A stretch of 64,000 bases of DNA from an uncultured Bacteroidales bacterium (GTDB taxonomy: Bacteria; Bacteroidota; Bacteroidia; Bacteroidales; Muribaculaceae): assembly GCA_902800715.1 (NCBI GenBank), contig CADCFN010000001.1:1-64000 (forward strand), in the 5' to 3' direction. The first letter of the stretch is position 1. Each line of letters opens with the position of its first letter. The position numbers and the translations under genes are program-made. The notes under the pieces were generated by a model. The model was given only the letters and a program-made list of their open reading frames with translations, was not told the origin of the DNA and made no database searches. Below are positions 44,676 through 55,246 of the stretch, piece by piece.

Positions 44676-46214
44676 ATGGAAAGACGAGTAAGAGTGCGCT
44701 TTGCACCATCACCCACTGGCCCGCTGCACATTGGCGGCGTGCGCACAGCATTGTATAACTACCTGTTTGCCCGCCAGCACGGGGGCGATATGATTCTGCG
44801 TATCGAGGACACCGACAGTACGCGCCTTGTTCCCGGTGCCGAGGGATATATCAATGAAGCCCTGCAGTGGCTGGGCATCGGCATTGACGAGGGCGTTCGC
44901 GAGGGCGGCAAATACGGTCCCTACAAGCAGAGTGAGCGCCGCGACCTGTACCGCAAGTACACCCAGCAGCTCATCGACGCCGGCAAGGCCTACTACGCCT
45001 TTGACACGGCCGAGGAACTTGAAGCCAAGCGTCAGGAAATCAAGAATTTCCAGTACGATGCCCGCACCCGTGGAATGATGCGCAACTCGCTGTCATTGCC
45101 CGCCGATGAGGTCAAAGCCCTCATGGATAGCGGCATAAAATGGGTGGTGCGTTTCCGCATCGACCCCGACCAGGACGTCGTGGTTCATGACCTGTTGCGC
45201 GGTGATGTGACCATCAACTCATCAATTCTCGACGACAAGGTGCTCTACAAGAGTGCCGACGACCTGCCCACCTACCACCTCGCCAACATTGTTGACGACC
45301 ACCTGATGGAGGTGTCGCACGTAATCCGTGGCGAGGAATGGCTCCCCAGTGCCCCGTTGCATGTGCTGCTGTACAAGGCTTTCGGTTGGGAAGACACGAT
45401 GCCCGAATTTGTCCACCTGCCGTTGCTGCTCAAACCCGACGGCAAGGGCAAACTGAGCAAGCGCGACGGTGACCGTCTGGGCTTCCCTGTGTTCCCCCTC
45501 GACTGGGACGACCCCAAGAGCGGTGAGCACTCCAGCGGCTATCGTGAGAAAGGATATCTGCCCCAGGCGGTAATCAACTTCCTTGCACTGCTCGGCTGGA
45601 ATCCCGGTGACGACCGTGAGATTTTCTCGATGGATGAACTCATCAAGGAATTCAGCATCGACCACTGCTCCCGCAAGGGCGCCAAATTTGACTTCGAGAA
45701 GGGCAAGTGGTTCAACCACGAGTACCTCATTAATATGGATGACTACGAGTTGGCACAGCTGTTCAAGCCCGTGCTGGAGCAGAATGGCGTCAACCTGGCA
45801 GACTTCAGTGACGAGTATATCACCGAGGTTGTGGCGCTTGTCAAGAGCCGCATCAACTTTGTGTGCGACCTGTGGGACCAGGCCAATTTCTTCTTCGTGC
45901 GCCCCACCAGCTACAGCGAGAAGGACATCCGCAAACGCTGGAAACCCGAGACGCCGGAACTCATGCGCCAGCTCGTTGCCTTGCTCGACAATGCCGACAT
46001 GGAAGATGCCGAGGACACCGAGAAACTGGTGATGGACTGGATTGACACGAACGGCTACCACAAGGGCAACGTGATGAACGCTTTCCGCCTCACCGTCGTC
46101 GGCGAGTGCCGTGGCCCGCACATGTTTGATATCACCCGTCTGCTGGGCCGTGACGAGACGCTGGCACGCATCAATGCCGGCATCGAGAATATCAAGCTCC
46201 CTGTTGATGCGTAA
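44676..46214 (+). CDS. gltX: Glutamyl-tRNA synthetase
   Basis: Class I aminoacyl-tRNA synthetase of 512 residues that charges tRNA-Glu. [15 protein letters not shown] leads to the HIGH motif (HIGG, 18-21), and the KMSKS motif is KLSKR (259-263). FxLRIEDTDxxR-type recognition is present as [12 protein letters not shown]. The start at 44676 gives the family's normal N-terminus; a longer frame upstream overlaps surE and is spurious. The stop overlaps the next gene's ATG by eight bases, which implies translational coupling. Confidence 0.97.
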   Translation: MERRVRVRFAPSPTGPLHIGGVRTALYNYLFARQHGGDMILRIEDTDSTRLVPGAEGYINEALQWLGIGIDEGVREGGKYGPYKQSERRDLYRKYTQQLIDAGKAYYAFDTAEELEAKRQEIKNFQYDARTRGMMRNSLSLPADEVKALMDSGIKWVVRFRIDPDQDVVVHDLLRGDVTINSSILDDKVLYKSADDLPTYHLANIVDDHLMEVSHVIRGEEWLPSAPLHVLLYKAFGWEDTMPEFVHLPLLLKPDGKGKLSKRDGDRLGFPVFPLDWDDPKSGEHSSGYREKGYLPQAVINFLALLGWNPGDDREIFSMDELIKEFSIDHCSRKGAKFDFEKGKWFNHEYLINMDDYELAQLFKPVLEQNGVNLADFSDEYITEVVALVKSRINFVCDLWDQANFFFVRPTSYSEKDIRKRWKPETPELMRQLVALLDNADMEDAEDTEKLVMDWIDTNGYHKGNVMNAFRLTVVGECRGPHMFDITRLLGRDETLARINAGIENIKLPVDA

Positions 46215-47295
46215 TTGGCTGCTTGCCATATTGACCTTATTGCTCTGCATTCCACCTCTTGAAGCCCAGGAGGTGGAATGGAGCGTTGATGCAAGCGTGC
46301 TGTTCAACAACCGTGAGGGCGGACAGGACAGTTCCACGCCTGACCAAACCAATCTCTTCACACGGCTGGCGCCAGAAATAGGCATCTCGATGTTCAACGG
46401 TGAGCATGTCCTCAAGGGCGGCGTGGTGTGGTATCAGCCCATGAATGACAACCTGCAGGGTTACAAAGTGCTGCCCACGCTATACTACCGTTACAACCGC
46501 AATGACGGATGGCATTTGACGGCAGGAATGATGCCCCGGACACTCATGGTTGAGCGCCAGCCGACCTACCTGTGGTGCGACTCGTTGAACTACTGCCAGC
46601 CCAACCTGCGCGGCATCATGGCACAGTTCATCAAGCCCGCCGGATTTGCCGAGATTGCAGTGGACTGGCGGCAGATGCAGACCGAACGCAAGCGTGAGGC
46701 TTTCACCTTCATGTTCAATACCGACTGGCGCATCCACGGGCCATTGAGGTTGGGTGGGCATCTGCAGTATAACCACTTGGCGATGACACGCCACCACATC
46801 GAGGAGCAACACGTCAACGACAACGTGCTCGTCAACCCGATGGTCACGGTTGACCTTTCACGCCGCACCCCACTCGACTCGCTCAGATTTGCCGCTGGCG
46901 CCCTCATCGATATGGAGCGCGACCGAAGCACCGACAAATGGGAATCCCCTGCCGGGTTTGTTGCCACGGCGACCGCCCGATGGCGCTGGCTTCAGCTCGA
47001 CGAGACATTTTACACCGGCCAGGAGCTGATGCCTCTTTACACCAAGTTCGGCAGCCAGCTCATCTTGGGTGACCCGTATTTCCACAGCAAGACCTATAGC
47101 CGCACCGACCTCACCTTCCACATCGTGAGCAATCGCTTTGTCGACCTGACGGGTGCACTCTCCCTGCATGTCAACGAGCACATAACAGGGTTCTGGCAAC
47201 AGATTGCCTGCCGCTTTTACATCGACAGCAACCTGTGGAAGCGTCGTCACGACAAGGACTACCTGCGCAGCGGACATCTTGCCCCTCTCTACTAA
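46207..47295 (+). CDS. Probable outer-membrane beta-barrel protein of unknown family
   Basis: Exported protein of 362 residues; the ATG at 46207 overlaps the end of gltX and gives the signal peptide [21 protein letters not shown]. The mature part alternates aromatic and polar residues in short strands ([56 protein letters not shown]), as in outer-membrane barrels, and ends in a hydrophobic residue (LAPLY). I cannot name the family. Coupling to gltX and proximity to the Kdo transferase suggest constitutive expression with envelope genes. Confidence 0.78.
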   Translation: MRNWLLAILTLLLCIPPLEAQEVEWSVDASVLFNNREGGQDSSTPDQTNLFTRLAPEIGISMFNGEHVLKGGVVWYQPMNDNLQGYKVLPTLYYRYNRNDGWHLTAGMMPRTLMVERQPTYLWCDSLNYCQPNLRGIMAQFIKPAGFAEIAVDWRQMQTERKREAFTFMFNTDWRIHGPLRLGGHLQYNHLAMTRHHIEEQHVNDNVLVNPMVTVDLSRRTPLDSLRFAAGALIDMERDRSTDKWESPAGFVATATARWRWLQLDETFYTGQELMPLYTKFGSQLILGDPYFHSKTYSRTDLTFHIVSNRFVDLTGALSLHVNEHITGFWQQIACRFYIDSNLWKRRHDKDYLRSGHLAPLY

Positions 47296-47325
47296 TGATA
47301 TAATTAAGATTTAAGACAACGAATC

Positions 47326-48552
47326 ATGGATCCATTATATAACTTTGGTGTCGCCACCTATCGCAATGCCGTCAGGCTGGCTGCCGTGCGCAAGCGCAAG
47401 GCTAAACTGCTCATCCGCGGTCAACGCCGTTGTTTCCGCACGCTTCAACGTAAACTCGACCCTGCGGGGGGCTACATCTGGATTCACGCTTCATCACTGG
47501 GCGAGTTTGAACAGGGCCGTCCTCTCATCGAGATGATTAAGCGCGAGCAGCCCGATGCCCGCATCCTGCTCACGTTCTTCTCTCCGTCGGGCTACGAGGT
47601 GCGCAAGAACTTCAGCAAGGTGGATACCGTAGTGTATTTGCCTTTTGACCTGCCCAATAACGTCAAGAAATTCCTGGATATCGTCAAGCCTTCAATGGCG
47701 ATATTTGTCAAGTACGAGTTTTGGGGCAACTACCTGCAGGGACTCAAGCGACGCAATATCCCCACCTACATCATCTCGGCGATTTTCCGTCCCAAGCAGA
47801 TTTTCTTTCGTCCTTGGGGAGGAATGTTCCGCAAGATGCTCAAGTGTTTCGACACCTTGTTTGTCCAGAATGAGGAGTCGCGCCAACTGCTGGAGAAAAT
47901 CGGCATCAAGAATGTCGTTGTTGCCGGTGACACCCGCTTTGACCGCGTGGCCGACGTGCGTGCCGCCGCCCGCGAGTTCCCGCTCGTGGCAAAGTTTGTC
48001 GAGAAGTCACGTTTCACCCTCGTGATGGGCAGTTCTTGGCCACCTGACGAGGATATTGTCATCCCATACTTCAATGCCCACCGCGAGATGAAACTCATCA
48101 TCGCGCCCCATGAGTTTGACCGCCACCGTCTGCACATCCTCATGTCCAAGCTCTCCCGCCCTGCCCGCTTTTACAGCGAAGCCACTCCGCAGAACATCGA
48201 GAGCGCCGACTGTCTGATTATTGACAGTTTCGGTCTGCTGTCATCGCTCTACCGCTATGGTCAGGCGGCATACGTGGGAGGCGGATTCGGTGCCGGCATC
48301 CACAACATCAACGAGGCTGCCGTCTATGGCATACCTGTCATCTTCGGTCCCAAGTACCACAAGTTCCAGGAAGCGAGTGACCTCATCAGCCTGGACGGTG
48401 CCATGAGCATCCACGATGCCGACTCGTTCTCGGCAGCAATGGACCCCTTGCTCGAAAACGAGCCCCTGCGCCTCAAGTGCGGCAAAACGGCTGGTGATTA
48501 CATCCAGTCGCACTTGGGCGGCACCAAGCTCATCTATAACACGATTTTCTAA
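47326..48552 (+). CDS. waaA: 3-deoxy-D-manno-octulosonic acid (Kdo) transferase
   Basis: GT30 enzyme of 408 residues that adds Kdo to the lipid A precursor, at the inner face of the cytoplasmic membrane. Recognisable parts are the N-terminal domain with IHASSLGEFEQGRP (likely catalytic base Glu60), LTFFSPSGYEVRKNF, and the C-terminal domain with FVQNEESRQLLEKIG, GDTRFDRV and GGGFGAGIHNINEAAVYG-IPVIFGP. Its presence shows that the organism makes a Kdo-containing lipopolysaccharide. It follows the barrel gene by 30 bp and is likely in the same transcript as gltX. Confidence 0.95.
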   Translation: MDPLYNFGVATYRNAVRLAAVRKRKAKLLIRGQRRCFRTLQRKLDPAGGYIWIHASSLGEFEQGRPLIEMIKREQPDARILLTFFSPSGYEVRKNFSKVDTVVYLPFDLPNNVKKFLDIVKPSMAIFVKYEFWGNYLQGLKRRNIPTYIISAIFRPKQIFFRPWGGMFRKMLKCFDTLFVQNEESRQLLEKIGIKNVVVAGDTRFDRVADVRAAAREFPLVAKFVEKSRFTLVMGSSWPPDEDIVIPYFNAHREMKLIIAPHEFDRHRLHILMSKLSRPARFYSEATPQNIESADCLIIDSFGLLSSLYRYGQAAYVGGGFGAGIHNINEAAVYGIPVIFGPKYHKFQEASDLISLDGAMSIHDADSFSAAMDPLLENEPLRLKCGKTAGDYIQSHLGGTKLIYNTIF

Positions 48553-48637
48553 TCGGGAGCGCCTGCTCGCCCGCTTGAAACGTGCCTCTTTGCCAGATTG
48601 ATTATTCAACCTAATAGCCATTAATATCTCCAAGTCT

Positions 48638-50557
48638 ATGAAAAAATGTTTTAGCAATAGTGGCCGCTTCATCTTACTGGCAGCGATGGCGGTATTCCTG
48701 CTGACGTCCCAGATGGCGTCGGCAACACATTATATTACCTTCAATGACGGACACTTGCTTGTCTTCCCCACCACATCGGTGAAAGCCATGACTCAGCAAG
48801 ACGGAACCATCTCCTTTACGGCTGTTGACGGAAAAGTCTATGCCTATTCCCTTGCCGACATCGAATCAGTCAGCCAACATCCCTCACGGGATTTACCCGC
48901 TTTCACCGCTTTCAAGTTCCAAAAACGCCACAATTATCAGCTTGTCGCCGATGCAACAGGCATCATCGACGGAGAAACGATTGACGCTGTAGTGGCGGGT
49001 ATCGGCAAACGCCTGACCGCGACTTTCTCCTTGTCGGACGATGCCGCACGGGCCTACGTCGATGGTGTTGAGCAAGAGAGCACGGTCAATCGTCTGCGAT
49101 TCGAACATAGCAGGGTTTACACCGTGGGTTATCCCGGTGACCTCGCCCTCACCCAAACGGCAACAGGAGATTTTGCCATGATGCCCTACGGCAGGGAATA
49201 TACAGTGAATGTTGATTTCTTGACAGACCACAGCACAACAGTACCCCGCATCGACATCAACACCGTGGGAGGAGTGAACATCACGAGCAAGGAGTATTAT
49301 GTTGATGCCGAAATCATCATTGACGGCGCAGGAGTGTTTCCCTCGATGACCGACTCGGTGAAAATCAAGGGCAGAGGGAACTCGTCATGGTCAAGCAACC
49401 CGAAAGCCAAAAACCCATACCGCCTGAAGTTTGACAACAAAGTGAAACCGTTAGGTCTTGACAAAGGCAAGAGTTGGGTGCTGCTTGCCAATAAAATCAG
49501 CGGTTCCATGATGACCAACGCTATCGGCATGAAAGCAGCGAGTCTGATTGGCGTCCCGGCGACAAACCACATCATCCCTGTGGAACTGTATATCAACGGC
49601 ACCTACAAGGGCAATTACAACTTCACTGAGCATGTGGGTTTCTCAAGCAACAGCATTGACTTGGACGACGAGGGCGCTGCAACCCTACTGGAACTGGACA
49701 CCTATTATGACGAGGACGAAGGACAGAAATTCATGTCCAGCCCCATGGAGTTGCCAGTCAACGTCAAGGAACCCGATTTCAGTGACGGCGCTACGGTGCT
49801 GACACTTGATGACATCGAGCGCAGATTCAACGGCTTGGCTGAGGCTATCTACAGTAACGGCAATCTTGCTGACCATGCTGACATCGACTTCCTGGCCCGC
49901 TACCTGATGGCCAACGAACTGATATGCAACAGGGAGTTGCTGCACCCCAAGAGCGTCTATTGCTACAACGAGAACATCCTTGATGACAATAGCCGTTTCA
50001 TCTTTGGCCCGCTATGGGACCTGGACTGGTCCTTCGGTTTCGACGGCTCGACCAACACGAGCTATTTCAGCAACAACACCTATTACGACTATTTTAATGA
50101 GGGCACGGCTGTGCCCAACTACCAGTTCCTGGGCAACCTGGGCAAGGACACGACAGTGCGCCACCGCATTTACGAGTTATGGACTGATTTCATCACCGAC
50201 GGTCTTGACGAACTGTGCGAGTTCTGCCAGGATTATTACAAGTTCGCCAAGCCCTCGCTGTCCCATAACAAGTACGCCTACGCCGACTATACCCAATACT
50301 CCAACCAGGCCTCGTGGGCAGCAGCGTGGATCAGGACACGCGCCGACTTCATCTATAATCAATTAAAACAGGAATTTGAGAAGCCTGGCGATGTCAACAG
50401 CGACCTGGCCATCACCATCGATGACGTCACCATGCTGATAGATTACCTGATGGATTCCAATATACAAGGGGTCAATGCCATCAATGCCGATGCCAACAGT
50501 GATGGCATTGTGGACATCGAGGACTTGTCGACCCTAATCGACTTGATGTTGAATTGA
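48638..50557 (+). CDS. Secreted CotH kinase-family protein with dockerin
   Basis: Exported protein of 639 residues, with a signal peptide over about 1-31. Residues about 31-80 form a small domain (HYITFNDGHLLVFPTTSVKAM). The CotH domain spans about 235-565: VKIKGRGNSSWSSNPKAK, YRLKFDNK, LGLDKGKSWVLLANKISG, LYINGTYKGNYNFTEHVG and FGPLWDLDWSFGF. CotH proteins elsewhere phosphorylate coat or surface proteins with ATP. The C-terminus is a two-loop dockerin (GDVNSDLAITIDDVTMLIDYLM, DANSDGIVDIEDLSTLIDLML). It shares the dockerin with the LRR proteins and sits downstream of waaA; a terminator follows. Confidence 0.92.
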   Translation: MKKCFSNSGRFILLAAMAVFLLTSQMASATHYITFNDGHLLVFPTTSVKAMTQQDGTISFTAVDGKVYAYSLADIESVSQHPSRDLPAFTAFKFQKRHNYQLVADATGIIDGETIDAVVAGIGKRLTATFSLSDDAARAYVDGVEQESTVNRLRFEHSRVYTVGYPGDLALTQTATGDFAMMPYGREYTVNVDFLTDHSTTVPRIDINTVGGVNITSKEYYVDAEIIIDGAGVFPSMTDSVKIKGRGNSSWSSNPKAKNPYRLKFDNKVKPLGLDKGKSWVLLANKISGSMMTNAIGMKAASLIGVPATNHIIPVELYINGTYKGNYNFTEHVGFSSNSIDLDDEGAATLLELDTYYDEDEGQKFMSSPMELPVNVKEPDFSDGATVLTLDDIERRFNGLAEAIYSNGNLADHADIDFLARYLMANELICNRELLHPKSVYCYNENILDDNSRFIFGPLWDLDWSFGFDGSTNTSYFSNNTYYDYFNEGTAVPNYQFLGNLGKDTTVRHRIYELWTDFITDGLDELCEFCQDYYKFAKPSLSHNKYAYADYTQYSNQASWAAAWIRTRADFIYNQLKQEFEKPGDVNSDLAITIDDVTMLIDYLMDSNIQGVNAINADANSDGIVDIEDLSTLIDLMLN

Positions 50558-50586
50558 TTTTTTCAGCATCAAGTTCCCTACCATAG

Positions 50587-50625
50587 CGAGGACACGCCAT
50601 GTCGTGTGGCGTGTCCTCGTTATTC
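50587..50625 (+). terminator. Terminator of the CotH gene
   Basis: CGAGGACACGCCA pairs with TGGCGTGTCCTCG around a 7-nt loop, followed by TTATT. Confidence 0.85.
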
Positions 50626-50720
50626 TTCTCCAATGCATTCAGTCCACCTTCCTTCATCACCAGCAAACGACTTGCAAAACCAATTCCAAAACGCCGAAAA
50701 AGGAAAAAAAAGTGGAAAAT

Positions 50721-50753
50721 CGTTGATTATTAGCGGGAAATGTTATACCTTTG
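50721..50753 (+). promoter_or_regulatory. Promoter of the DUF177-rpmF-fabH-era-der block
   Basis: CGTTG (50721-50725), 20 nt, TACCTTTG (50746-50753), 26 bp before the first start codon of the block. Confidence 0.8.
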
Positions 50754-50779
50754 TGGCGCTTTAACGAAAAAATCAGGAG

Positions 50780-51322
50780 ATGGTAGATGCTTTGAAGTTG
50801 AAAATCAAGACGTTACCATTTGGCACTCACACGGTTGAATGTCATGTGGATGAATCGTTTTTCAATCTCGATGAGCAGAACGAGGTGCGCCACGCCGATG
50901 TAGATGTCACCGTGCAGGTGACACGCAAGAGCGAAAACACCTACCGCCTGGAGATCTCGTGCCGCGGAACTGTGACAACCGCATGTGACCGTTGCCTCGA
51001 TGATCTGGATTTGCCGGTGGATGTGGACTACCGCCTGAACGTGGAGCAAATGGGCACAGAGCTCGACGACAGCAATGACGAGCTCCTGATTGTGCCATCG
51101 GACTGGCGAGAACTGGATGTCGCGCCCCTGGTGCGCGACACCGTGCTGCTCGCTATGCCGATGACGCACTGTCATGAGAATGAGGAAGATTGCAATCCCG
51201 ACGTGCTTGACGTGCTCGACAGCCATCGCGCCGAGGCCGTCCCCGACGGCGATGACGACCAACAGAGTGAAACAACCGGCACCGACCCCAGGTGGGAGGC
51301 GCTTAAAAAACTGAAAGAATAA
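50780..51322 (+). CDS. DUF177 (YceD-type) protein, 23S rRNA accumulation
   Basis: Cytosolic protein of 180 residues of the DUF177/YceD family. The family mark is a four-Cys-like pattern CRGTVTTACDRCLDDLDLPV near 72-91, followed by an acidic C-terminal tail (HENEEDCNPDVLDVLDSH). In other bacteria YceD is encoded next to rpmF and helps 23S rRNA accumulate; the same arrangement is seen here, with rpmF 24 bp downstream. First gene of a ribosome/lipid/GTPase block. Confidence 0.9.
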   Translation: MVDALKLKIKTLPFGTHTVECHVDESFFNLDEQNEVRHADVDVTVQVTRKSENTYRLEISCRGTVTTACDRCLDDLDLPVDVDYRLNVEQMGTELDDSNDELLIVPSDWRELDVAPLVRDTVLLAMPMTHCHENEEDCNPDVLDVLDSHRAEAVPDGDDDQQSETTGTDPRWEALKKLKE

Positions 51323-51346
51323 TAACTTTTAAATAACAACAAGAAA

Positions 51347-51529
51347 ATGGCACATCCTAAAAGAAGACAGTCTAAGACTCGTACCGCTAAGCGCCGCACC
51401 CACGACGTGGCTGTGGCTCCGACCATCGCTCAGTGCTCTAACTGCGGCGCATGGCATGTTTATCACACCGTATGCCCCGAGTGCGGTTACTACCGTGGCA
51501 AGAATGTGATGGGCAAGGAGGAAGCCTAA
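51347..51529 (+). CDS. rpmF: Ribosomal protein bL32
   Basis: 60-residue large-subunit protein. It begins MAHPKRRQSKTRTAKRRTH, rich in basic residues, and carries the zinc ribbon CSNC...CPEC (Cys 30, 33, 43 and 46), so this is the zinc-binding form. Co-transcribed with the DUF177 gene. Unlike many bacteria there is no plsX between rpmF and fabH. Confidence 0.97.
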   Translation: MAHPKRRQSKTRTAKRRTHDVAVAPTIAQCSNCGAWHVYHTVCPECGYYRGKNVMGKEEA

Positions 51530-51691
51530 ATCCCGTGCCTGTTGCGGCAATCAGCACGCAACGTCATGAGATTCAAGCGAAAAGATATCCTGAATGGGCT
51601 GGATCCACAGTGTTCTCATCCTCATTTGGGATATTGCATTTAAAAACAACAAGGCTTTTTCATCTATCGTAAAAAACACGCTTTCAAGCTT

Positions 51692-52675
51692 ATGCTGAAC
51701 GCAAAAATCACCGGCATCGCATCCTACATTCCCGACGATGTCCTGGACAACGAGATGCTCTCAAAGATGGTGGACACCAACGACGAGTGGATTACCACTC
51801 GCGTGGGGGTCAAGGAACGCCGCATTCTCAACAAGCCCGTCGGCTCATCGTGGATGGGCATTCAGGCGGTCAATAAACTGCTCGAGGAGACCGGCACCGA
51901 CCGTAATGACATTGACCTGCTCATCTGTCCGACATCCAATCCCGACCATCGTTTCCCGTCAACGGCATCTATCATTGCCCACGGCACGGGTATCGAGAAA
52001 AAATGCTATGCCTATGACATCCAGGCCGCTTGCGCTGGTTTCCTTGTAGGCCTTTATGAGGCCACTGCCTTCATCCGTGCAGGCATCTACAAGAAAGTCA
52101 TTGTCGTGTCGGCCGAGAAGATGTCGAGCATGGTGGACTACAACGACCGTGCCACCTGTCCGCTCTTTGGCGACGCAGCGGCATGCATGTTGCTGGAACC
52201 CACCGAAGAGCCCATTGGCGTCATGGACGGCATCTTCCATGTTGACGGCTCAGGGCTCGAGCATCTGGTCTATAAGGCCGGTGGCTCGGCACTGCGCACT
52301 AGCCACGAGACCGTTGATGCCAATTACCACTGTGTTTATCAGGAAGGCCGCGCCGTTTATCGTCATGCCGTTATCGACATGCTCACCTCGAGCAAGGACA
52401 TAATGAAGCGCAACAACCTCACCAATGAGAACATTCAGTGGTTTGTGCCTCATCAGGCCAACCTGCGCATCATCGAGGCCGTTGGCCAGCGTCTGGGCAT
52501 CGACGAGAGCAAGGTACTGGTCAACATCGAGCACCGCGGCAACACCAGTGCTGCCAGCATCCCTCTGTGTCTCGACGAGAACAAGCACCGCCTCAAGAAA
52601 GGCGATAAACTGGTTCTCACTGCCTTTGGTGCAGGATTCACCTGGGGCGCCATGTATCTCATCTGGTCGCTGTAA
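51692..52675 (+). CDS. fabH: 3-oxoacyl-ACP synthase III
   Basis: Condensing enzyme of 327 residues that starts fatty acid synthesis by joining an acyl-CoA (acetyl-CoA or branched primers) to malonyl-ACP. The catalytic triad is complete: Cys114 (DIQAACAGF), His254 (VPHQANLRI) and Asn284 (EHRGNTSAAS). The N-terminus (AKITGIASYIPDDVLDN, TRVGVKERR) and the C-terminus (TAFGAGFTWGAMYLIW) are typical. It lies 162 bp after rpmF; I see no terminator between them. Confidence 0.97.
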   Translation: MLNAKITGIASYIPDDVLDNEMLSKMVDTNDEWITTRVGVKERRILNKPVGSSWMGIQAVNKLLEETGTDRNDIDLLICPTSNPDHRFPSTASIIAHGTGIEKKCYAYDIQAACAGFLVGLYEATAFIRAGIYKKVIVVSAEKMSSMVDYNDRATCPLFGDAAACMLLEPTEEPIGVMDGIFHVDGSGLEHLVYKAGGSALRTSHETVDANYHCVYQEGRAVYRHAVIDMLTSSKDIMKRNNLTNENIQWFVPHQANLRIIEAVGQRLGIDESKVLVNIEHRGNTSAASIPLCLDENKHRLKKGDKLVLTAFGAGFTWGAMYLIWSL

Positions 52676-52787
52676 AGCGTCCGGACATATCACATGAAGC
52701 ATCACTACTCCAAACAGTAACAACACGAGTAGCGATGCTTCTTGAATAAAAACACTAGAAACTAGGGACTAAAAACTAGAAACTAAA

Positions 52788-53669
52788 ATGCATCGAGCAG
52801 GATTTGTCAACATCGTGGGCAACCCTAACGTGGGTAAATCGACACTGAGCAACCGCTTGGTGGGCGAACGCCTGTCCATCATCACCAGTAAGGCACAGAC
52901 GACGCGCCACCGCATCATGGGCATCGTCAATGGCGAGGACTACCAGATTGTCTTCAGCGACACGCCTGGCGTGCTCAAGCCCAAGTTCCGCCTCCAGCAG
53001 AGCATGCTGGAGTACTCCACCGGCGCACTCATCGATGCCGACGTGCTTCTCTATGTCACCGACGTAGTGGAAAGCCCGACCAAGAACCAGGAGTTCCTTG
53101 ACCGCGTTGCCAAGGAGAAAATCCCCATCCTGCTCATCATCAACAAAATCGACCTGCTCAAGGGCAATGACGACCTGATGCGCATCATCGACCAATGGAA
53201 GCAACTGCTTCCCAACGCCGAGGTGTTCCCCACCAGCGCACTTGAGAACTTCAATGTCGATAACATCATGAAGCGTATCGTCGAACTGCTGCCTGAGAGT
53301 CCGCCTTACTTTGGCAAGGACGCCCTCACCGACCGCAGCAGCCGATTCTTTGTCACCGAAATCGTCAGGGAGAAAATCCTGATGACCTATGACAAGGAAG
53401 TGCCCTACGCCACACAGGTCATCGTCGAAAAATTTGACGAAAGCGACACTGCCATACACATCATGGCGGTCATCTATGTCGAGCGCGACAGCCAGAAGGG
53501 AATCATCATCGGTCATCAAGGCAAGATGCTCAAGCGCGTCGGCACCGAAGCCCGCAAGGACATCGAGAAATTCTTTGAGAAAAAGATTTACCTCGAGCTT
53601 TATGTCAAAGTAGAAAAAGACTGGCGCAACCAGGAGAACAAACTGCGTGCCTTCGGCTACATCGAGTAA
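52788..53669 (+). CDS. era: GTPase Era
   Basis: Ribosome-assembly GTPase of 293 residues that binds 16S rRNA near its 3' end. The G1 motif is GNPNVGKST (11-19), G3 is DTPGV, G4 is NKID, and the C-terminal KH domain has IHIMAVIYVERDSQKGIIIGHQGKMLKRVG in pieces near 220-250. It follows fabH after a spacer with a GAAGCATC/GATGCTTC hairpin and a run of CTAG-bearing short repeats (52750-52787). der comes next. Confidence 0.96.
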   Translation: MHRAGFVNIVGNPNVGKSTLSNRLVGERLSIITSKAQTTRHRIMGIVNGEDYQIVFSDTPGVLKPKFRLQQSMLEYSTGALIDADVLLYVTDVVESPTKNQEFLDRVAKEKIPILLIINKIDLLKGNDDLMRIIDQWKQLLPNAEVFPTSALENFNVDNIMKRIVELLPESPPYFGKDALTDRSSRFFVTEIVREKILMTYDKEVPYATQVIVEKFDESDTAIHIMAVIYVERDSQKGIIIGHQGKMLKRVGTEARKDIEKFFEKKIYLELYVKVEKDWRNQENKLRAFGYIE

Positions 53670-53707
53670 ACAACTGAAAACTGACAACTAAAAACTGACA
53701 ACTGAAT

Positions 53708-55021
53708 ATGGGACGACTAGTAGCAATCGTGGGAAGGCCCAATGTGGGCAAGTCAACACTGTTTAACCGCCTGACTCAGACCAGGGCAGCCATCGTCAAC
53801 GACACCAGCGGCACCACTCGCGACCGCCAGTACGGCAAAATGGAGTGGAACGGCATGGAGATGTCGGTAGTGGACACTGGCGGCTGGGTGGTCAACAGCG
53901 AGGACATCTTTGAGGAAGAAATCAACAAGCAGGTGCACCTGGCCATCGAGGAGGCCGATGTCATCCTCTTTGTCGTGGACATCAAGAACGGCATCACCGA
54001 CCTTGACGACCATGTAGCCGACATCCTGCGACGCACTTCCAAGCCTGTCATCGTTGTCGCCAACAAGGACGACAACAACCAGAACATGTATGCCGAGGCC
54101 GAATTCTATGCCTTGGGATTGGGACAACCGTTCTCAATCTCGGCAGCCAACGGCAACGGCACGGGCGACCTGCTCGATGAGGTTGTCAAAAAGATGCCCG
54201 TCAAGGCCGAGGAGAAGCTCGATGAGGAACTCCCCCGATTTGCCATCGTCGGCAGGCCCAACGCCGGCAAGTCTTCGCTCGTGAACTCACTCATGGACGA
54301 GCAGCGCAACATCGTCACCGACATCGCTGGCACCACCCGTGACAGCATCTACTCGCGTTACAACAAGTTTGGATTTGACTTCTACCTGGTGGACACCGCC
54401 GGCATCCGCAAGAAAAACAAGGTCAACGAGGATATCGAGTATTACTCGGTGCTGCGTTCCATCCGTGCCATCGAGAACAGCGACGTGTGCATCCTGCTCA
54501 TCGACGCTACCCGTGGCATCGAGTCTCAAGATGTCAATATCTTCTCCATCATTCAGAAGAACCGCAAGGGACTCGTCGTGCTCGTCAACAAGTGGGACGT
54601 GGCACAGGACAAGTCACAGCGCGCCTTTGACCACTTCGAGGCCACCATCCGCGAGCGTTTCGCACCGTTTACCGATTTCCCCATCATCTTCGGTTCAGCA
54701 CTCACCAAGCAACGCATCCACAAGGTGCTGCAGACCGCCATCGAGGTGAACAACAACCGCCGCACGACCATCCCCACATCTCAGCTGAACAACACGCTGC
54801 AAGCCGACATCACGGCCTTCCCGCCGCCTGCGGTCAAGGGCAAATATGTCAAAATCAAGTACATCACAATGCTCAAGGGTGCCTATGTCCCCACGTTCAT
54901 CTTCTTCTGCAACCTGCCGCAGTGGATTAAGGATCCCTACAAGCGCTATCTCGAAAACAAGATACGCGAGCACTGGAACTTGCATGGAACACCCATCAAC
55001 CTGTTCTTCCGCGAGAAATAA
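53708..55021 (+). CDS. der: GTPase Der (EngA)
   Basis: Double-domain GTPase of 437 residues needed for 50S ribosome assembly. There are two G domains with P-loops GRPNVGKST (near residue 9) and GRPNAGKSS (near residue 181), each with its own G3 (DTGG, DTAG) and G4 (NKxD), and a C-terminal KH-like domain ([20 protein letters not shown]). The era-der pair is separated by 38 bp of short repeats (AAACTGACAACTA type). A perfect terminator follows. Confidence 0.97.
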   Translation: MGRLVAIVGRPNVGKSTLFNRLTQTRAAIVNDTSGTTRDRQYGKMEWNGMEMSVVDTGGWVVNSEDIFEEEINKQVHLAIEEADVILFVVDIKNGITDLDDHVADILRRTSKPVIVVANKDDNNQNMYAEAEFYALGLGQPFSISAANGNGTGDLLDEVVKKMPVKAEEKLDEELPRFAIVGRPNAGKSSLVNSLMDEQRNIVTDIAGTTRDSIYSRYNKFGFDFYLVDTAGIRKKNKVNEDIEYYSVLRSIRAIENSDVCILLIDATRGIESQDVNIFSIIQKNRKGLVVLVNKWDVAQDKSQRAFDHFEATIRERFAPFTDFPIIFGSALTKQRIHKVLQTAIEVNNNRRTTIPTSQLNNTLQADITAFPPPAVKGKYVKIKYITMLKGAYVPTFIFFCNLPQWIKDPYKRYLENKIREHWNLHGTPINLFFREK

Positions 55022-55041
55022 CTGGGGCTGGATTTCCAGAT

Positions 55042-55083
55042 AACAAATTAGGCGCAAAAAATATTTTTTGCGCCTAATTTGTT
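55042..55083 (+). terminator. Terminator of the era-der block
   Basis: A 20-bp perfect stem (AACAAATTAGGCGC... with its complement) around a 2-nt loop, with A and T runs in the arms; works on either strand. Confidence 0.9.
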
Positions 55084-55155
55084 GAAAATCAACGATAAAT
55101 ACATTTCTACAAGTAGAAAATATAGCATTTTTATTCAAAAATAATTACAAAAAAA

Positions 55156-55187
55156 CTTGCAGGTGTCAAAAACTCATATTACTTTTG
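55156..55187 (+). promoter_or_regulatory. Promoter with no assigned gene
   Basis: CTTG (55156-55159), 20 nt, TACTTTTG (55180-55187). It points into 55188-55337, where only a 26-codon reading frame (55247) precedes a convergent gene. Confidence 0.65.
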
Positions 55188-55246
55188 CACCAGTAAAACG
55201 AACTTAGACAACAAACAACAAGAACATATATACTTGAATTTTGGTT

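Noticed and set aside
46111-46206. N-terminal extension of the barrel protein into gltX
   Set aside because: The signal peptide starts at 46207; the extension is a shadow of the gltX reading frame.
52676-52750. Terminator between fabH and era
   Set aside because: The GAAGCATC/GATGCTTC hairpin is strong but lacks a U-run, so I did not call it a terminator.
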